64,000 nucleotides of DNA from Romanomermis culicivorax (lineage: Eukaryota > Nematoda > Enoplea > Mermithida > Mermithidae). Below, one piece after another: positions 48,561 to 59,333 of the stretch. Location of the stretch: positions 248,001-312,000 of the forward strand of contig CAWUHX010000325.1 in assembly GCA_963922205.1 (NCBI GenBank). The letters are read 5' to 3'. The notes beneath the pieces were generated by a model. The model ran no database searches, was not told the DNA's origin, and was given only the letters and a program-made list of their open reading frames with translations. Made by a program: the position numbers and the translations under genes. Every line of letters starts with the position of its first letter. Within the stretch, counting starts at the first letter, position 1.

Positions 48561-48834
48561 GAATTGGCAGGCTGCACCTGACAATTCTGACATTGAAGAA
48601 ATTTACTTATCGGTGTGACTTAAGGTTTGCACTCTAATGAAAACGAAAGTTTTGGGAATTTCACTTTAGATTTGAAAATGATCGACCTTTGAATGTGTCC
48701 TGCAACCATTTAAAATGCTTAACTTTGAGTGTGGAATCTCACCACTGATTCTCGCCTTAACACGAATTCACGAGCGAAGACTTTGCACAATTCACAGTGC
48801 ATTCGATAGCAAACAGCAAATTGACGAAAAGGAA

Positions 48835-48905
48835 CGTTTCAGCGCCTGCATTTCGGCGTCCCCTATTCGGTGCCGCCATTTCTTTCAGTGCCGAAACGGC
48901 GATGT
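48835..48905 (+). repeat. Additional array related to the third foldback-like element
   Basis: 'ttcagcgcctgcatttcggc', 'tattcggtgccgccattt' and 'ttcagtgccgaaacgg' are units of the 47625-47745 type in the same orientation, about 280 bp beyond the right array. Confidence 0.6.
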
Positions 48906-48909
48906 AGAA

Positions 48910-49357
48910 CTCTCTTAGACCGGAAGTAGTTCAATACATGTTTTTTTATTATAGGCCACAGAAGCGTAGTCGCGTCCATCAACATGTACTTGAGCATGGC
49001 TGCACCCGATGCTCAAGTTCGTGCTAATGGACCGAACCACTATTTTGTAGCTTATAATACAACAAAAACTTGCATTGAACACATACAAAAATTCTTATGT
49101 CAGACTGTTGCAGCCTTTCAAATTTATTCTAATGAAGCTAAGTATCACTGTGTCTGGTGCCTGCCCATATTATAATGCTACTATGTTCAATCTTCATGTC
49201 TCAGATCATTAAGATTATATTTAAGCTTTGACTTTGGCTTTGACTAGGGCTCAGACTTCGACGTAGGCTAGGGGGTTAGACTAAAGTTTAGGTCCAGCCT
49301 TAGGCATAGGCTCTCGATCATAATGAGCTTACGATCGTATGTTACAATATTGCCACG
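48910..49357. other. No gene recognised
   Basis: Contains a short 'ggctttgactttgg'-like low-complexity stretch at about 49225-49315. No gene is supported. Confidence 0.45.
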
Positions 49358-49838
49358 TTATAGGATGAATGAAAATAACACTGGGATATCATGATTTGTC
49401 GCTGTTTTACTTTGTGTTTTGTGCTTGAAAGTTCTAACCTTGGCTACTGTCGTTGTTACTGCCTCAATAGTAGCAGTAATCATTTTCACTGCCTTTGCTG
49501 CTGCAGTTATGATCGGCTTTTTAGTCGTCGTAGTCTTAGTTGTTGTCGTTTTAATAGTCGTTGTCTTTATGGTTGTGATAGTTCGTTTCGGTGTAGTTGT
49601 TGCTTTTTTAGTTGTGGTCAACTTCGTCTTGGGTGAGGTAGTCGTGGTCGTGGTCGTTGTCGTTTCCGGCTCAGTGACTGGCACCCCGTAATCATAATTC
49701 CCATAGTAGTCGTAGTAATAATAATTTCCACCAGGCGTCGTACTCTCAGCATTGTACGCGTAATACGCGTATTGTTGAGGGTTTCGTTTTTGTCGCACAA
49801 CGTTTGATTCTTTGCTTTCGGTTCGGATCGATTGTCCG
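49358..49838 (-). CDS. Secreted Thr/Lys-rich protein, paralogue of 6439-7195
   Basis: Terminal-exon candidate encoding CGQSIRTESKESN, a furin-type RQKR, a Tyr-rich tract (QQYAYYAYNAE, then YYYYDYYGNYDYG), PVTEPETTTTTTTTT and Lys/Thr-rich repeats to the stop. Order and spacing match the exon at 6439-7195, so the two are paralogues. At the position homologous to that exon's acceptor (49840-49839) the bases are TG instead of AG. A downstream AG about 20 nt into the homologous exon would keep the phase, so the gene may use a shifted acceptor, or be broken. No signal-peptide exon was recognised. Role unknown; a secreted mucin-like or matrix protein is inferred from composition. Confidence 0.55.
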
Positions 49839-50480
49839 CAGCGGAAAAAAATGGTAAGGTTCTCCAAGTAAGCAGGATTTGGAACTGTTGCTCAAACAAT
49901 GACCAGAGTTACACCACATATTTCTGAAGTTCTAGTGAGGGAAGATATTCAAGTGTGAACTCCTCGCCCATGGCTTGTTGAATAACACAGGAATTCATGG
50001 TGACTCGGTATCCTCAATAAAGTTCTGATCGTACTTCCTCTATGTGGAGCCCTAAGAGATATTTATCCGACTAAGAATAGAAGGCCATAGGTGTGAATTC
50101 CAATTGTTTATATATTACAGTACATTCGATAGCCCATCGGCATGTGAATAAAACTGCACTAGTCTCCTTTGCCCATAGGTCGTATTAACACAAAACTTTC
50201 CGCATAACTGTGGTTACAGCGATAAGTTGTCCGTCTGTACTCGGTCTCAGCAACGCCGAGCAAAACTTCAAAAGACGCTAAACGCGCAAAGGCAGATTGT
50301 TGTGAGCACTACAATAATGTTCCTTAGAAGAAGCGTTCATTTCAAATACATAATGAAATACATAGTTCTGAAGTTCAACAAAGTTTCGACCAGTTTGCCT
50401 TCCTGTGAGGCTTTCTTATGTCGGTGAGATTTATCAAATGTGATTCTTTACTTGCCGATATCTGTTGAAGTTCCAGAGAA
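49839..50480. other. No gene recognised
   Basis: Upstream of the Thr/Lys-rich exon. I looked for a signal-peptide exon on the minus strand and found none convincing. Confidence 0.45.
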
Positions 50481-50620
50481 CAAGAGCCGGTTTCATCAAT
50501 GAGACTTAAGCTCCAGCTGAGCTGCAGTTTAAGCTGTAGCTTAACTCTGTATGTTATACCATTGCCGTTGAGCTGCAGCTTAGCTGGAGCTTAGGTCTCT
50601 TTGATGAAACCGGGCTCTTG
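50481..50620. mobile_element. Palindromic MITE, 140 bp
   Basis: The left part 'caagagccggtttcatcaat' continuing 'gagacttaagctccagct' is repeated in reverse complement at 50583-50620 with few mismatches. A second 'gagctgcag' pair lies inside, so the whole unit folds into a long hairpin. A partial copy lies at 43813-43890. I see no clean target duplication. Confidence 0.8.
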
Positions 50621-50815
50621 ACAATTTATCACAATGCAAGTTCCAGGGTAAAGAAGGCTGATGAGCAAAATGCCTAGTGTAACATTAGTCAAGTTTTCGT
50701 GGGCTAACAAATGCACTATAAAATAAACGATTTCAGAATTTAGGATTACAAATCCCTCAATACATATTATAAGGTGATATATGACAAACCATGTGGCAAT
50801 TCTATTTATGCAACT

Positions 50816-50862
50816 GTCTGGGGCAGTGGTAGTACAGGGGCTTTGGCTTTCAAGTAGTAAGG
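50816..50862 (+). repeat. tRNA-like SINE head, truncated
   Basis: 'ggggcagtggtagtacaggg' followed by 'gctttggctttcaagtagta' resembles the 5' half of a tRNA with a box A (gcagtggtag) and an anticodon-arm-like stretch, as seen in tRNA-derived SINEs. The expected box B (ggttcgaatcc) does not follow; sequence changes at about 50862 into the 'tataggtcgta' array. A full tRNA gene is excluded. Confidence 0.4.
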
Positions 50863-50867
50863 CCGGC

Positions 50868-51075
50868 CCGTATAGGTCGTACGCTTAAGGATACTCCTAT
50901 CTTTTGTGTACGACCTATAATTTGTCACTTTTTTTCGATTTATAGGTCGTACAGTAAACATACACGTTTTGCTTTTGTCGGATTTACAGGTCGTACAGTA
51001 AACATATACGGTTAATTTCTTCGTCGATTTATAGGTCGTACAGAAAACATATACGTCGATTTATAGGTCGCAAGG
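50868..51075 (+). repeat. Irregular tandem array of 'ataggtcgtacag' units
   Basis: 'ttataggtcgtacagtaaac' plus 'atatacg' recurs at about 50939, 50981, 51027 and 51059, with an initial inverted pair ('tataggtcgtac' at 50872 and 'gtacgacctata' at 50919). Spacing is 30-48 bp. Position just outside the Polinton genes makes it a candidate terminal or flanking repeat. Confidence 0.7.
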
Positions 51076-51103
51076 TTAAAAATGCATGTTCTAGAGTTAC
51101 CGT

Positions 51104-52110
51104 AATTGTAGAATTACGGTAATTTTTCGATTATGGTAATAAATGTGTTACTGTGCGTGGAAAAGGAAAATCATTGATGAACGTAAAAAGGAAAACTAAA
51201 ATGAACAAAAAATGGAAAAGAAATAAAAAGAGATTGTGTGTAAAAATGGCTTCCCCTCTGGGAAGAGGAAGCCCACAAAAATTTGCACCCCGGACCCCCT
51301 TTGTCAAAAGGGTGCCACCTGCAGGTGTAAAAATATTTCGGAGGTCCCATTTTCTGAACGATCGTTCAAGTCAACAAATGTCAGAACGGTCAATCTGGTC
51401 AGTAATGGTCTGTTTAATGGGTAAATTCTCGGGAGGGTCATTACGCGATGAAACATTATCTTTACGGGTGCATGCGTAAAAATTTTGATGTTCTGCCAAA
51501 AATGACCAAGAAGGTCTTTTATAAAAATGACCAGAGCGAGCTGGCCGTAAAAAGCATGTAGACAAAAAAGGTCTTTCATAGAAAGATGACCAAACAAGAA
51601 GGTCCTAAAAAGCGTGTAGAAAATTTGGAGAGTTGACGTACGGTAAAGGATACAGATTTGGGAATTACCGTAATAGTAGAATTACGGTAAATTTTTATTA
51701 TGGTAATAGAGAAATTAGGGCAATAGATGTAGGTGAAAAAGGAAAACTAAAATGAACAAAAAATGGAAAAGAAATAAAAAGAGATTGTGTGTAAAAATGG
51801 CTTCTCCCGTGGGCAGGATAAGCCTTTCAAAAATTTGCGCCCCTGGACCCCCTTTGACAAAAGGGCGCCACCTGCAGGCGTAAATATGCTCGGAGGCCCC
51901 ATTCCTGAACGATCGTTCAAGTCAATCTCAAACGGTCAATATGGTCAGTAATGGTCTGTTTAATGGGTAAATTCTCGGGAGAGTCATTACGAGATGAAAC
52001 ATTATCTTTACGGGTGCACGCGTATAAATTTTTGATGTTCTGCCAAAAATAACCAAGAAGGTCTTTTTATAAAAATGATCAAAAATAGTCGTAAAAGACA
52101 TGTAGAAAAA
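51104..52110 (+). repeat. Direct duplication of about 500 bp beside the Polinton polymerase
   Basis: 51104-51620 and 51660-52110 are diverged direct copies offset by about 555-560 bp. Shared blocks include 'gtagaattacggtaa', 'aaaactaaaatgaacaaaaa', 'gagattgtgtgtaaaaatgg', 'gaacgatcgttcaagtcaa', 'ggtcagtaatggtctgttta' and 'tttgatgttctgccaaaaat'. Neither copy is coding. Lying 70 bp from the 3' end of the polymerase gene, the block may belong to the Polinton terminal region. Confidence 0.8.
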
Positions 52111-52166
52111 AGAAAAAATCTTTGCATATCAAAAAGAAAAATTTTTAATTCGATGCAACATTCTAC

Positions 52167-52172
52167 TTTATT
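52167..52172 (-). terminator. Poly(A) signal of the polymerase gene
   Basis: aataaa on the minus strand begins 8 nt after the stop codon at 52180, an unusually tight but canonical arrangement. Confidence 0.5.
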
Positions 52173-52179
52173 GTAAAAA

Positions 52180-55100
52180 TCATTTAGTCCAACCATAAGG
52201 AAATGTACAAAAATTACGTTTCAAAATACGTTTATCATATACTATACGAAATTTTTTCAAAGTTTTACGAGTAACAACTTTACGATCTTGCTGACGCTCT
52301 ATACGGAGACTATGTACATTTACTTCTTCTTTTCCATTGTTTTTTACAAAAGCAAAAACCATTCGACGAAGCGAATAAAAATTAACTTTTTTCATAGTAT
52401 CTGATGACAAAGTGATACCGCGGACTTTGATTACGTGACGGTATTGGTCTGTAGAGGGACTGTACAATCTGTAGGCGTAATTTTTAGGACCTCCACTAAC
52501 AAATTCGGTAATGTAAGATCCAGAGCCATATTCACGTAACTCGTCAGTCATTTCACCAAGACACCAACCAGTGGGTACTTGATATTGTTGTTTGTCAACT
52601 GTTGACAGGTAAATAATACTATCCGTGTCAAAATACAATACTCGACTTTTTAATCGCTCAATGTAAGAATATAACTTTAATCGAGCTTGAGCCGTCGTAT
52701 AAGCTGCAATAACAGCGTTAGTATTTCCCATGACTTCGGCAAAATCATCATGTTGACAATATGTTGTTGACACCAATTGTTCATTGATTAGTCTAACATT
52801 CTTAATAATATTGGCGACATTCATTACAAGTTCAAAATATTCTTTGGGTGCATTGTGGATAACAGTCTTATCCATATTGTTTCGTTGACCAAACTAAAAA
52901 ACATAAAATTAATTAAATGAATTACAAAAAACTATGTATAGTTACTTTTCCCCAGAAAGAATTTAGCATTAATTTAGCCAAAGCCCTCTTTCCAGGATTT
53001 TTTAAAATTTTTGAAGAATCCAATGAAATATTCTCACGATTGTAGACCTCCATCTCGTATTCACGTTTTTGCTCATCCGTTTGAGCTTTAGCAGGATAGC
53101 CTTCACTCTCCTATAAAAATTACAATCAAATTCTGTCACATTTACATAATATAAAATTTACTAGTTTCATTTTCATAAAGGTATTGACGTATTGAGTAAA
53201 TAAACCACCAGTGGGGTTTTTGGTTGGATGATATTGCTCAATGTTATCATAATGCCAAACCTCGAAAATCTTGAGGATCTGAAACAAAAATAATATACAT
53301 AGAAAAAGAACCATTACCGTAACAATATACCTTATATCCCTTCTCTAAGGCTTTATATAATTCTATCGTAACCCATGTACCGTCTAATGCTCTGTCTTGG
53401 TCATTATGCACGCATGCGGTCTTTTGTGAATCATGCGTGCAAGTTTTGCATAAAGGAAACAATAATTTACCGCCATGTCGATACGGTAAAACAGGATGTA
53501 AGAGTTTGGGAGGTGGTAAAACCTTACACTTGATTAATCCCTCATAAGGTTGTGACGTTGAACTGACCTCTTCAAAATCTTCAGTAAAGATTTTTGGATG
53601 GCCTGTAGGGTATTTCCCATATTTGTTGACAAACGGGTATAAACTGCATACATCTACATAATTGATCTTTTCTGCAGGTGTACCATCTTGATTGTACTTA
53701 ATTTTATGATACAGTTTTACAGCATTAGTGCGACCACCAAAGAAAGCTAAAACAAGAAAACTTTTGACAAAATAAAAAAGAACAATTCAAGATTTTACCT
53801 TCTCGAGGATTTATAGGTTCTGGTATTTTGACTGTATCAAAAAATGTTTTCATTTCGGGATCTGAGTGAAGTTGTTGTAAAAGTTCGCACTCCCACATTT
53901 CCACTACGCTATAACCGAGTGATTGAAGTTCCATAACACGATTAAAAGTGCGCTCATATGCATCGACTGCTTTTGTATTATTATCGGCTGTTAATTGATA
54001 TCTATTTTTCATACATTTAGGGCATCCATGCCAATAACAACCGTGAAATTCATAAATTGTCGTGTCTTAATGAGCAAATATATAGATATTAAAATTTCAA
54101 AAATTTGAACAAAATTACCTGATAAACCATCAACTTTGTATCTTCCAATTTGAACTTCGCCACCATTAAGTTTATGTCGAATATACAGGTTTTCATTTTT
54201 ATGGACTAGCCACTTCAACCATTTTAAGGCTATAACAGATTGTCTTTCTTCTTTACCATAACCTTTGTATGGTATTACACCAATAGTATTTGGCTTCAAA
54301 AATAAACGTCGGAAAACTAAGTTGCAAGCACTAGCAATGGTTATTGAATTTTCAAAAGGATCGACATTTGTTTCTTCCATAAAAATATCGCGAAATTTCA
54401 TACAACATTGTCGTAAAACTTGCACATCGCTACGACAGTAGTCAATTAACTCATTATCAAAATTAAATTGACAACCCTAAACAATGATGCATTTAAATGC
54501 AAAACTTTATACTTTTGCAAACTTACTGTTTCAAGCTTTTGATTATACCACTCCAGAAACGTGGCACGAGCCGCAGGTTTCATAGCATTGTAACCGTACA
54601 TATTGGGTGATGGATATGAGCCAACATATCCGTAATTTTCTTTTCTATTAAAGAAATGAGGGAAATATCCTTTACATATTTCACTTATTCCAAATGTTTT
54701 CGGTAAAGCCGCCAAAGGCATCGGAAGAAAGTTCAGAGAATCAATAATTTTTATCGACCCTACTTTGATACACATCAACTCTAAACCTAAAAATAAATAA
54801 ATAGATGAAAATGAAAAACTATAAACAATTTACTAATTCACCCTTATTGATGATATGTAGTTTATGATGTCCATTACGATACAAAAACTGCATTATAAAT
54901 TGTCCATCGAATCCTCGAGAATTATGAGCTATTGCAGTAATGTTTTTCATACCTTTTGCAAAAAGGTATTCGCAGAAATCATTTAGACATGTAGATCCTT
55001 TGAAAATACGCTCGCGTTGACCGCATGTATTGCAGCAAAAATCTCCCTCGTTTTGACGACACTGATCGCATACAGTATGGACAACACATAAATTTGGTTC

Positions 55101-56987
55101 ATGTTCGAACACATCCCCTAACTCGCTTTGTCGTAGAATTTTTTCCTGTGTAGTCTCAAAATCATAAAAAACAAATTTTTGATTAACAGGACACTTATCG
55201 GTAATTCCTGTTTCATTATCATCTAGACACTCATCCTCATCAACATTTGTTTCAAATATATCTTCTTCTTCCTCTTCAATTTGTTCGTTACCAACAGGTT
55301 GCATAAAACATAAATGATCTAAATAAAAATTTTCATATAAAATAAAATAAAATAATTACACCATATCTATTACCTTTTTTAGGTACGCTTTTCTTGCATG
55401 TTTTACATTCAAAATAACCGCAATTATGAGGATTAGAATGTGCTCGTCGAACCAGTGTATCACATTGTTCGCACACTTTGAAACGATCGCAAATAGATAC
55501 CCCTGTTTTTTGACGTTTGGATTGACCTCTTTGAGTAAAAACAAGCTTGTGTCGAGCAAAACACTTATCGTTTTTAAAATAACGCAGACAATCTTTGCAT
55601 TTTCGAGCATTAAATTGATTACATGGGGGTGTATTGTAACACAGAGGACAAACGTTTCTGCATCTGTGTTCCATTTTGTTGTTGTAGGCCAGATCGCAAT
55701 GAGGACAAAAGTAGCTGCGGTCAAAAAATCCAGGCATCTTTGTAATGACGGAGTAATGGTTATCATGGTGGTAAATATTTAAAACATGCGTTGCTTCAGG
55801 TCCTTAAAACTCTAAATACGTACACAATAATTGAAAAATAAAAAACTCTAACCTCTAAATATTAAATCTTTAAAGCGTTCTCTGCTAAAAACTTTGATTT
55901 GATAATCGGGTAATAAAACAGTTTGCAATTGTTCCCACTGATGAAAACCGCAAGCTCCTTGATGATTAGCTAAGCCTGCTAAGGTCATCAGTTCTTTAGC
56001 AACCTTTGTTTGCAGCAGATGTGACTTGTCAGACTTTCGAATGCTTTCCCATTTGTGCTCAGCATTCTTATCTTTTTTATGAATGTAAGCTCTAGCAACA
56101 ACTAGAGCTCTAGCAAAACATAAATCATCCGTGTTGCTGATTTGAATAATACAGCGTTTATCTTTTAGAAAATCATTATGTTTTAAATATTGATGAGCAT
56201 TGTGAATACCTTAAATAAATAAATAAATAAATAAAAATCTTACATAAGTAATTTTAATCAGCTTACCGCTACCCGCAGGTGGTGTTACAACAATGGTACG
56301 AATTGTAGACTGACGACTATCAATTTGTATTTGCTCATTTGATTGAAGAACAGCGTTAAGAGTGTTTACAATCAAGTCTCCAGTTAAAGCATGTTTCGGT
56401 CTAAAAGGTATCAAAACACGACCTTTCGTCAAATCTGGATGGTCAAAGGAAAACCCTATAAACGCATTATCAGCGACATTCTCAGAAATTCGCTCTACTA
56501 TACGTTGAAACGTTGGCACTATTTGAGCATTTAAATCATCCATATGTTCGGTATTACGAAAGTTCACAGAGTACTCGCGACCTTCGGTATTAAAACGCCT
56601 AATATTTACGGTACTGGGTTGACCTAGTTCAAAAAAATCATCCGCAACAAAAGATGCATTCGTTACACCTCCACTACCCCCACCACCACCACCAATTTGA
56701 ACTGTTTCGTAAATTTCTTCCTCATCAGAACTGTAAGGCGTATAACTTTTGTATTGATCATCTTCATCATCATCATAATCTAAAACAGTTCCTTCTTCTT
56801 CTTCTTCTTCTTCCAAAATAACATTATTATCGATTGTTTCTTCTTCTTCTTCTTTCTCAGAGGTAATATTCTCTGAAGACTCATTCACTATTGTTTCATC
56901 GTCGTCTTCATCAGAAGTAATATCTTCTAAAATTTCCATAGGCATGTCGTCTTCGTCCGAAGTAATATCCTCATAAATAGGTTTCAT
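52180..56987 (-). CDS. Protein-primed family B DNA polymerase of Polinton, eleven exons
   Basis: Exons: 56987-56267, 56209-55853, 55802-55374, 55318-54842, 54786-54527, 54476-54119, 54065-53799, 53746-53331, 53278-53162, 53110-52946, 52893-52180. All ten junctions are GT..AG and in phase, giving 1,426 codons with no stop. Residues 1 to about 95 are Asp/Glu-rich with a Gly run; exons 1-2 hold the conserved N-terminal region (FARALVVARAYI), exon 3 a Cys-rich module (CPHC, CPLC, CKDC, CEQC, CKTC). The exonuclease motifs are FYDFETT (D555, E557), NSRGFDGQF (D640) and YCRSD (D765). Exon 7 has FHGCYWHGCPKC, possibly nuclease-like. Polymerase motifs are DVCSLYP (about 988), KLMLNSFWG (about 1180) and YFDTDS (about 1278). 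It would copy the linear element using a terminal protein. Introns are 50-57 nt. The start is the first Met after the divergent promoter. Confidence 0.9.
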
Positions 56988-57795
56988 TATAAAAATTATC
57001 TAAACTAGAAAATATAAAAACTATAAACTAGAAAAATAGAAAACAACCTATTCACCAAAAACTTATACAGTAATAATAATAATAGAAAATTTTTATAAAT
57101 CAGCAAAAACTATTAATTTTATGGTAGAGATTTAATTATTGTTTACGATGTTAATGTAGTACTTTTCTTTTTTATGATGGGAAAGCTTTAAAGACCTCTA
57201 TAACTCATGAACACGTGCCCATATCATTTCTTTAGCTTATTTTATTAGCATATAACCAGTTAAAACCAGTTGAAAACCTGTTTTACTGTACAACCCTAGT
57301 ATTTTTGTTTTGATTCTTGAAGCTATAAAATAACTGTAATAGCTGCTTATAACCCTGTTGCACCATCTTTTCTTTTTATGTGGAAAAGCTTTAAAGACCC
57401 TTATAACTCATGCGCACGTGGCTATATTGCTTCTATAGCTTTGACCTTGATAATTACTATAACACATAAAACACATATATTTTTCTAGCTTTGATCTCAA
57501 AGGTTACCGTACCACATAAACACATTTTATTTTATTTTTGTAGAACATAGCTCCTCCTCTCATATACTCCTCAGAATAGTAGAATACTGTAGGATATATG
57601 TCTTGAATATTTATTATGCTTATAACTCCTCCTCGTACAGCTATAAGCTATATATCTTGGCTATTTTATTATAACTATAACCTCCTTTACTCAAAAATTT
57701 TGAACACTTTATACATTTATCTGTTTTGTTGCTACAAAAACTACTCGCTTCTCTCTCTCTCTCTCTCTTTAATATTTCTTCAAGAATTTTCAAAA
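56988..57795. promoter_or_regulatory. Divergent promoter region with a duplicated module
   Basis: The polymerase gene starts leftward at 56987 and the first plus-strand gene at 57796, so this 0.8-kb AT-rich gap must contain both promoters. A module of about 55 bp occurs twice, at 57162-57217 and 57367-57420: 'cttttctttt', 'ggaaagctttaaagacc', 'tataactcatg', ending in the palindrome cacgtg. A run of ct repeats near 57750 lies just before the plus-strand start. TATA-like sequences occur at about 57094 (minus strand) and 57648 (plus strand). The repeated module could bind an element-specific or host bHLH-type factor; that is inference. Confidence 0.55.
57162..57420 (+). repeat. Two copies of a 55-bp promoter module
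   Basis: Copies at 57162-57217 and 57367-57420 are about 85-90 percent identical by eye and separated by about 204 bp start to start. Both end in an E-box (cacgtg). Intervening sequence is not repeated. Confidence 0.75.
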
Positions 57796-59006
57796 ATGGA
57801 ACACCAGTTTATGTTAGACGAAAACATGGCATTATTTGTAGTGGTTGAAGGTAGATACGTGTCAATCTATTTTCGTAACGTCGACCCTAAAACAAAAGAG
57901 GCGTACGGTCGAGGGTTCAAGCTCATTTTACCACAATACGGTATACTAGGTCGCAATGTCAATATTATTGAAAAGACATTTTCACATGGAGGTCGATGCG
58001 GCATCAACCTTGGTTATAAAATGCTGGTCGAGAGCGACGGGGTTACAGTACGATTTAACAATCTGTTTAATGGAACGACATGGTGCTTATCTAAAGAAGT
58101 GAGTTGATATATGAATTCTTTCTTTCTTTTAAAATATAATGTTTTATTCTTTAGCAATTTTGGCGCTGGACCAATATGATACATGAGATAGCTCCAGCTA
58201 TTTCAAACGAGTACAACGCTTTAGCAGCAAATCTCCAGCTAGCGATAAAACGCAAAACAAACGAAAACGACGACGTAGCTGGAAAAAATGGTTCTACCCC
58301 GAAAATCGTTAAAGAAGAAGAAGTCGGTGCAGATAAGAAAATTATAAAAGAAGAAGAAGAAGGGATTCATGCTACAAAATTCGCCGGAGAACAAAGCAAT
58401 GCTCGTGAAGATCAAAAGGAAGCTAGCGTTCAAACGTCGTTTATTAATGATCTCTTCATCAATTGTTTCAATGATCCAGACTACGATTCAACGTCGGATA
58501 CCAATTCGTTGGACGCCGAAACCAGACGTATTTGTGAGTTACGTGTTCCGGGTTTAGATATTCCATGGTTTTTTGATGAGCAAGTAGTAAAAGGTGAAAA
58601 ATTATTTATAATTATATGTGCTGAGTTAGTTATACAAGACATCTTTAATGGGTGTATTTTTGATTGTTATTGCGCGAAAGAGGTAGGAATTGTTGAGGAT
58701 CATCAGTGTCCAGCTCGTAATTCCATATATAATATCGCAATTACACCAACAGTTAATCGTTTATATGAAAAGATGGGACTTATCATTGACTGTTTTGAAT
58801 ATGTTATAGGCGAGGTTCAAGGTTATTACAGTCTTCGCGCTTTTAAACAGATGATTGACATATTTAGATGTATACCACTTACAAGTACTGGCCGTAAAAT
58901 TCTTAAGGATACTGTAGCTTGTTTTATTGATGAAGGTTATCATTATGATTTTGATGATGATGTTGTTATCAAAACACTACGCGATTTTATTAACAGTAAA
59001 TTGTAA
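57796..59006 (+). CDS. Polinton protein with possible PC4-like fold (two exons)
   Basis: Exons 57796-58098 and 58155-59006 join in phase 0 across a 56-nt GT..AG intron, 384 codons. The start is the ATG after 'caaaa'; the frame is open further upstream but that is likely 5' UTR. Residues 10-60 (ALFVVVEGRYVSIYFRNV) and 65-125 (YKMLVESDGVTVRFNNL, then WCLSKEQFWRW and MIHEIAPAI) look like two strand-rich modules ending in a helix. They resemble the pattern of the transcription coactivator PC4/p15, in which a curved beta sheet binds single-stranded DNA. The middle is Lys/Glu-rich and the C-terminal 180 residues are an unrecognised, probably globular domain. A role in replication or transcription of the element is inferred. 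A poly(A) signal lies at 59266. Confidence 0.65.
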
Positions 59007-59333
59007 AAGTTTTGCTTACATTCATTCATTCATTCATTCATTACAGCTTGTATGTTTTAATTAGCTATATTTTGATTGCTTATGTAATTGCTTACGTATT
59101 TGCTTGTTATATATATATATATAATTTCATACATACATACATTGCGCGTATATTTTTTGCATACAGTAATGCTATTCTATTTTATATAATCAGCTATCTT
59201 TATGTTTTACATGTGCACTGCTTTATATTGTAATTTTGATAATTATGTAACATTTTGTTTTAAATAATAAAAATCATTTTAAAAATTGTTCAAGTAAAAA
59301 GGTGGTTGGTTTTTGTTGTTGTCGAAAAAAGAG
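59007..59333. other. Spacer with microsatellites and a poly(A) signal
   Basis: Contains an (attc)n run at about 59020-59042, a (ta)n run near 59110 and aataaa at 59266-59271 for the preceding gene. The following ATPase may start at 59313 or 59334. Confidence 0.6.

Noticed and set aside
50816..50890. tRNA gene
   Set aside because: Only a box A-like 5' half is present; no box B, T-arm or acceptor pairing is seen.
55356..55782. Two further frames of 118-136 codons overlapping polymerase exon 3
   Set aside because: Other-frame shadows; the frame with Cys pairs (CPHC, CPLC) is the one continuous with neighbouring exons.
57616..57795. N-terminal extension of the PC4-like protein starting at 57616
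   Set aside because: The in-frame extension is Tyr/Leu-rich and Ser/Leu low complexity from the ct run; it is more likely 5' UTR, and the ATG at 57796 has a better context.
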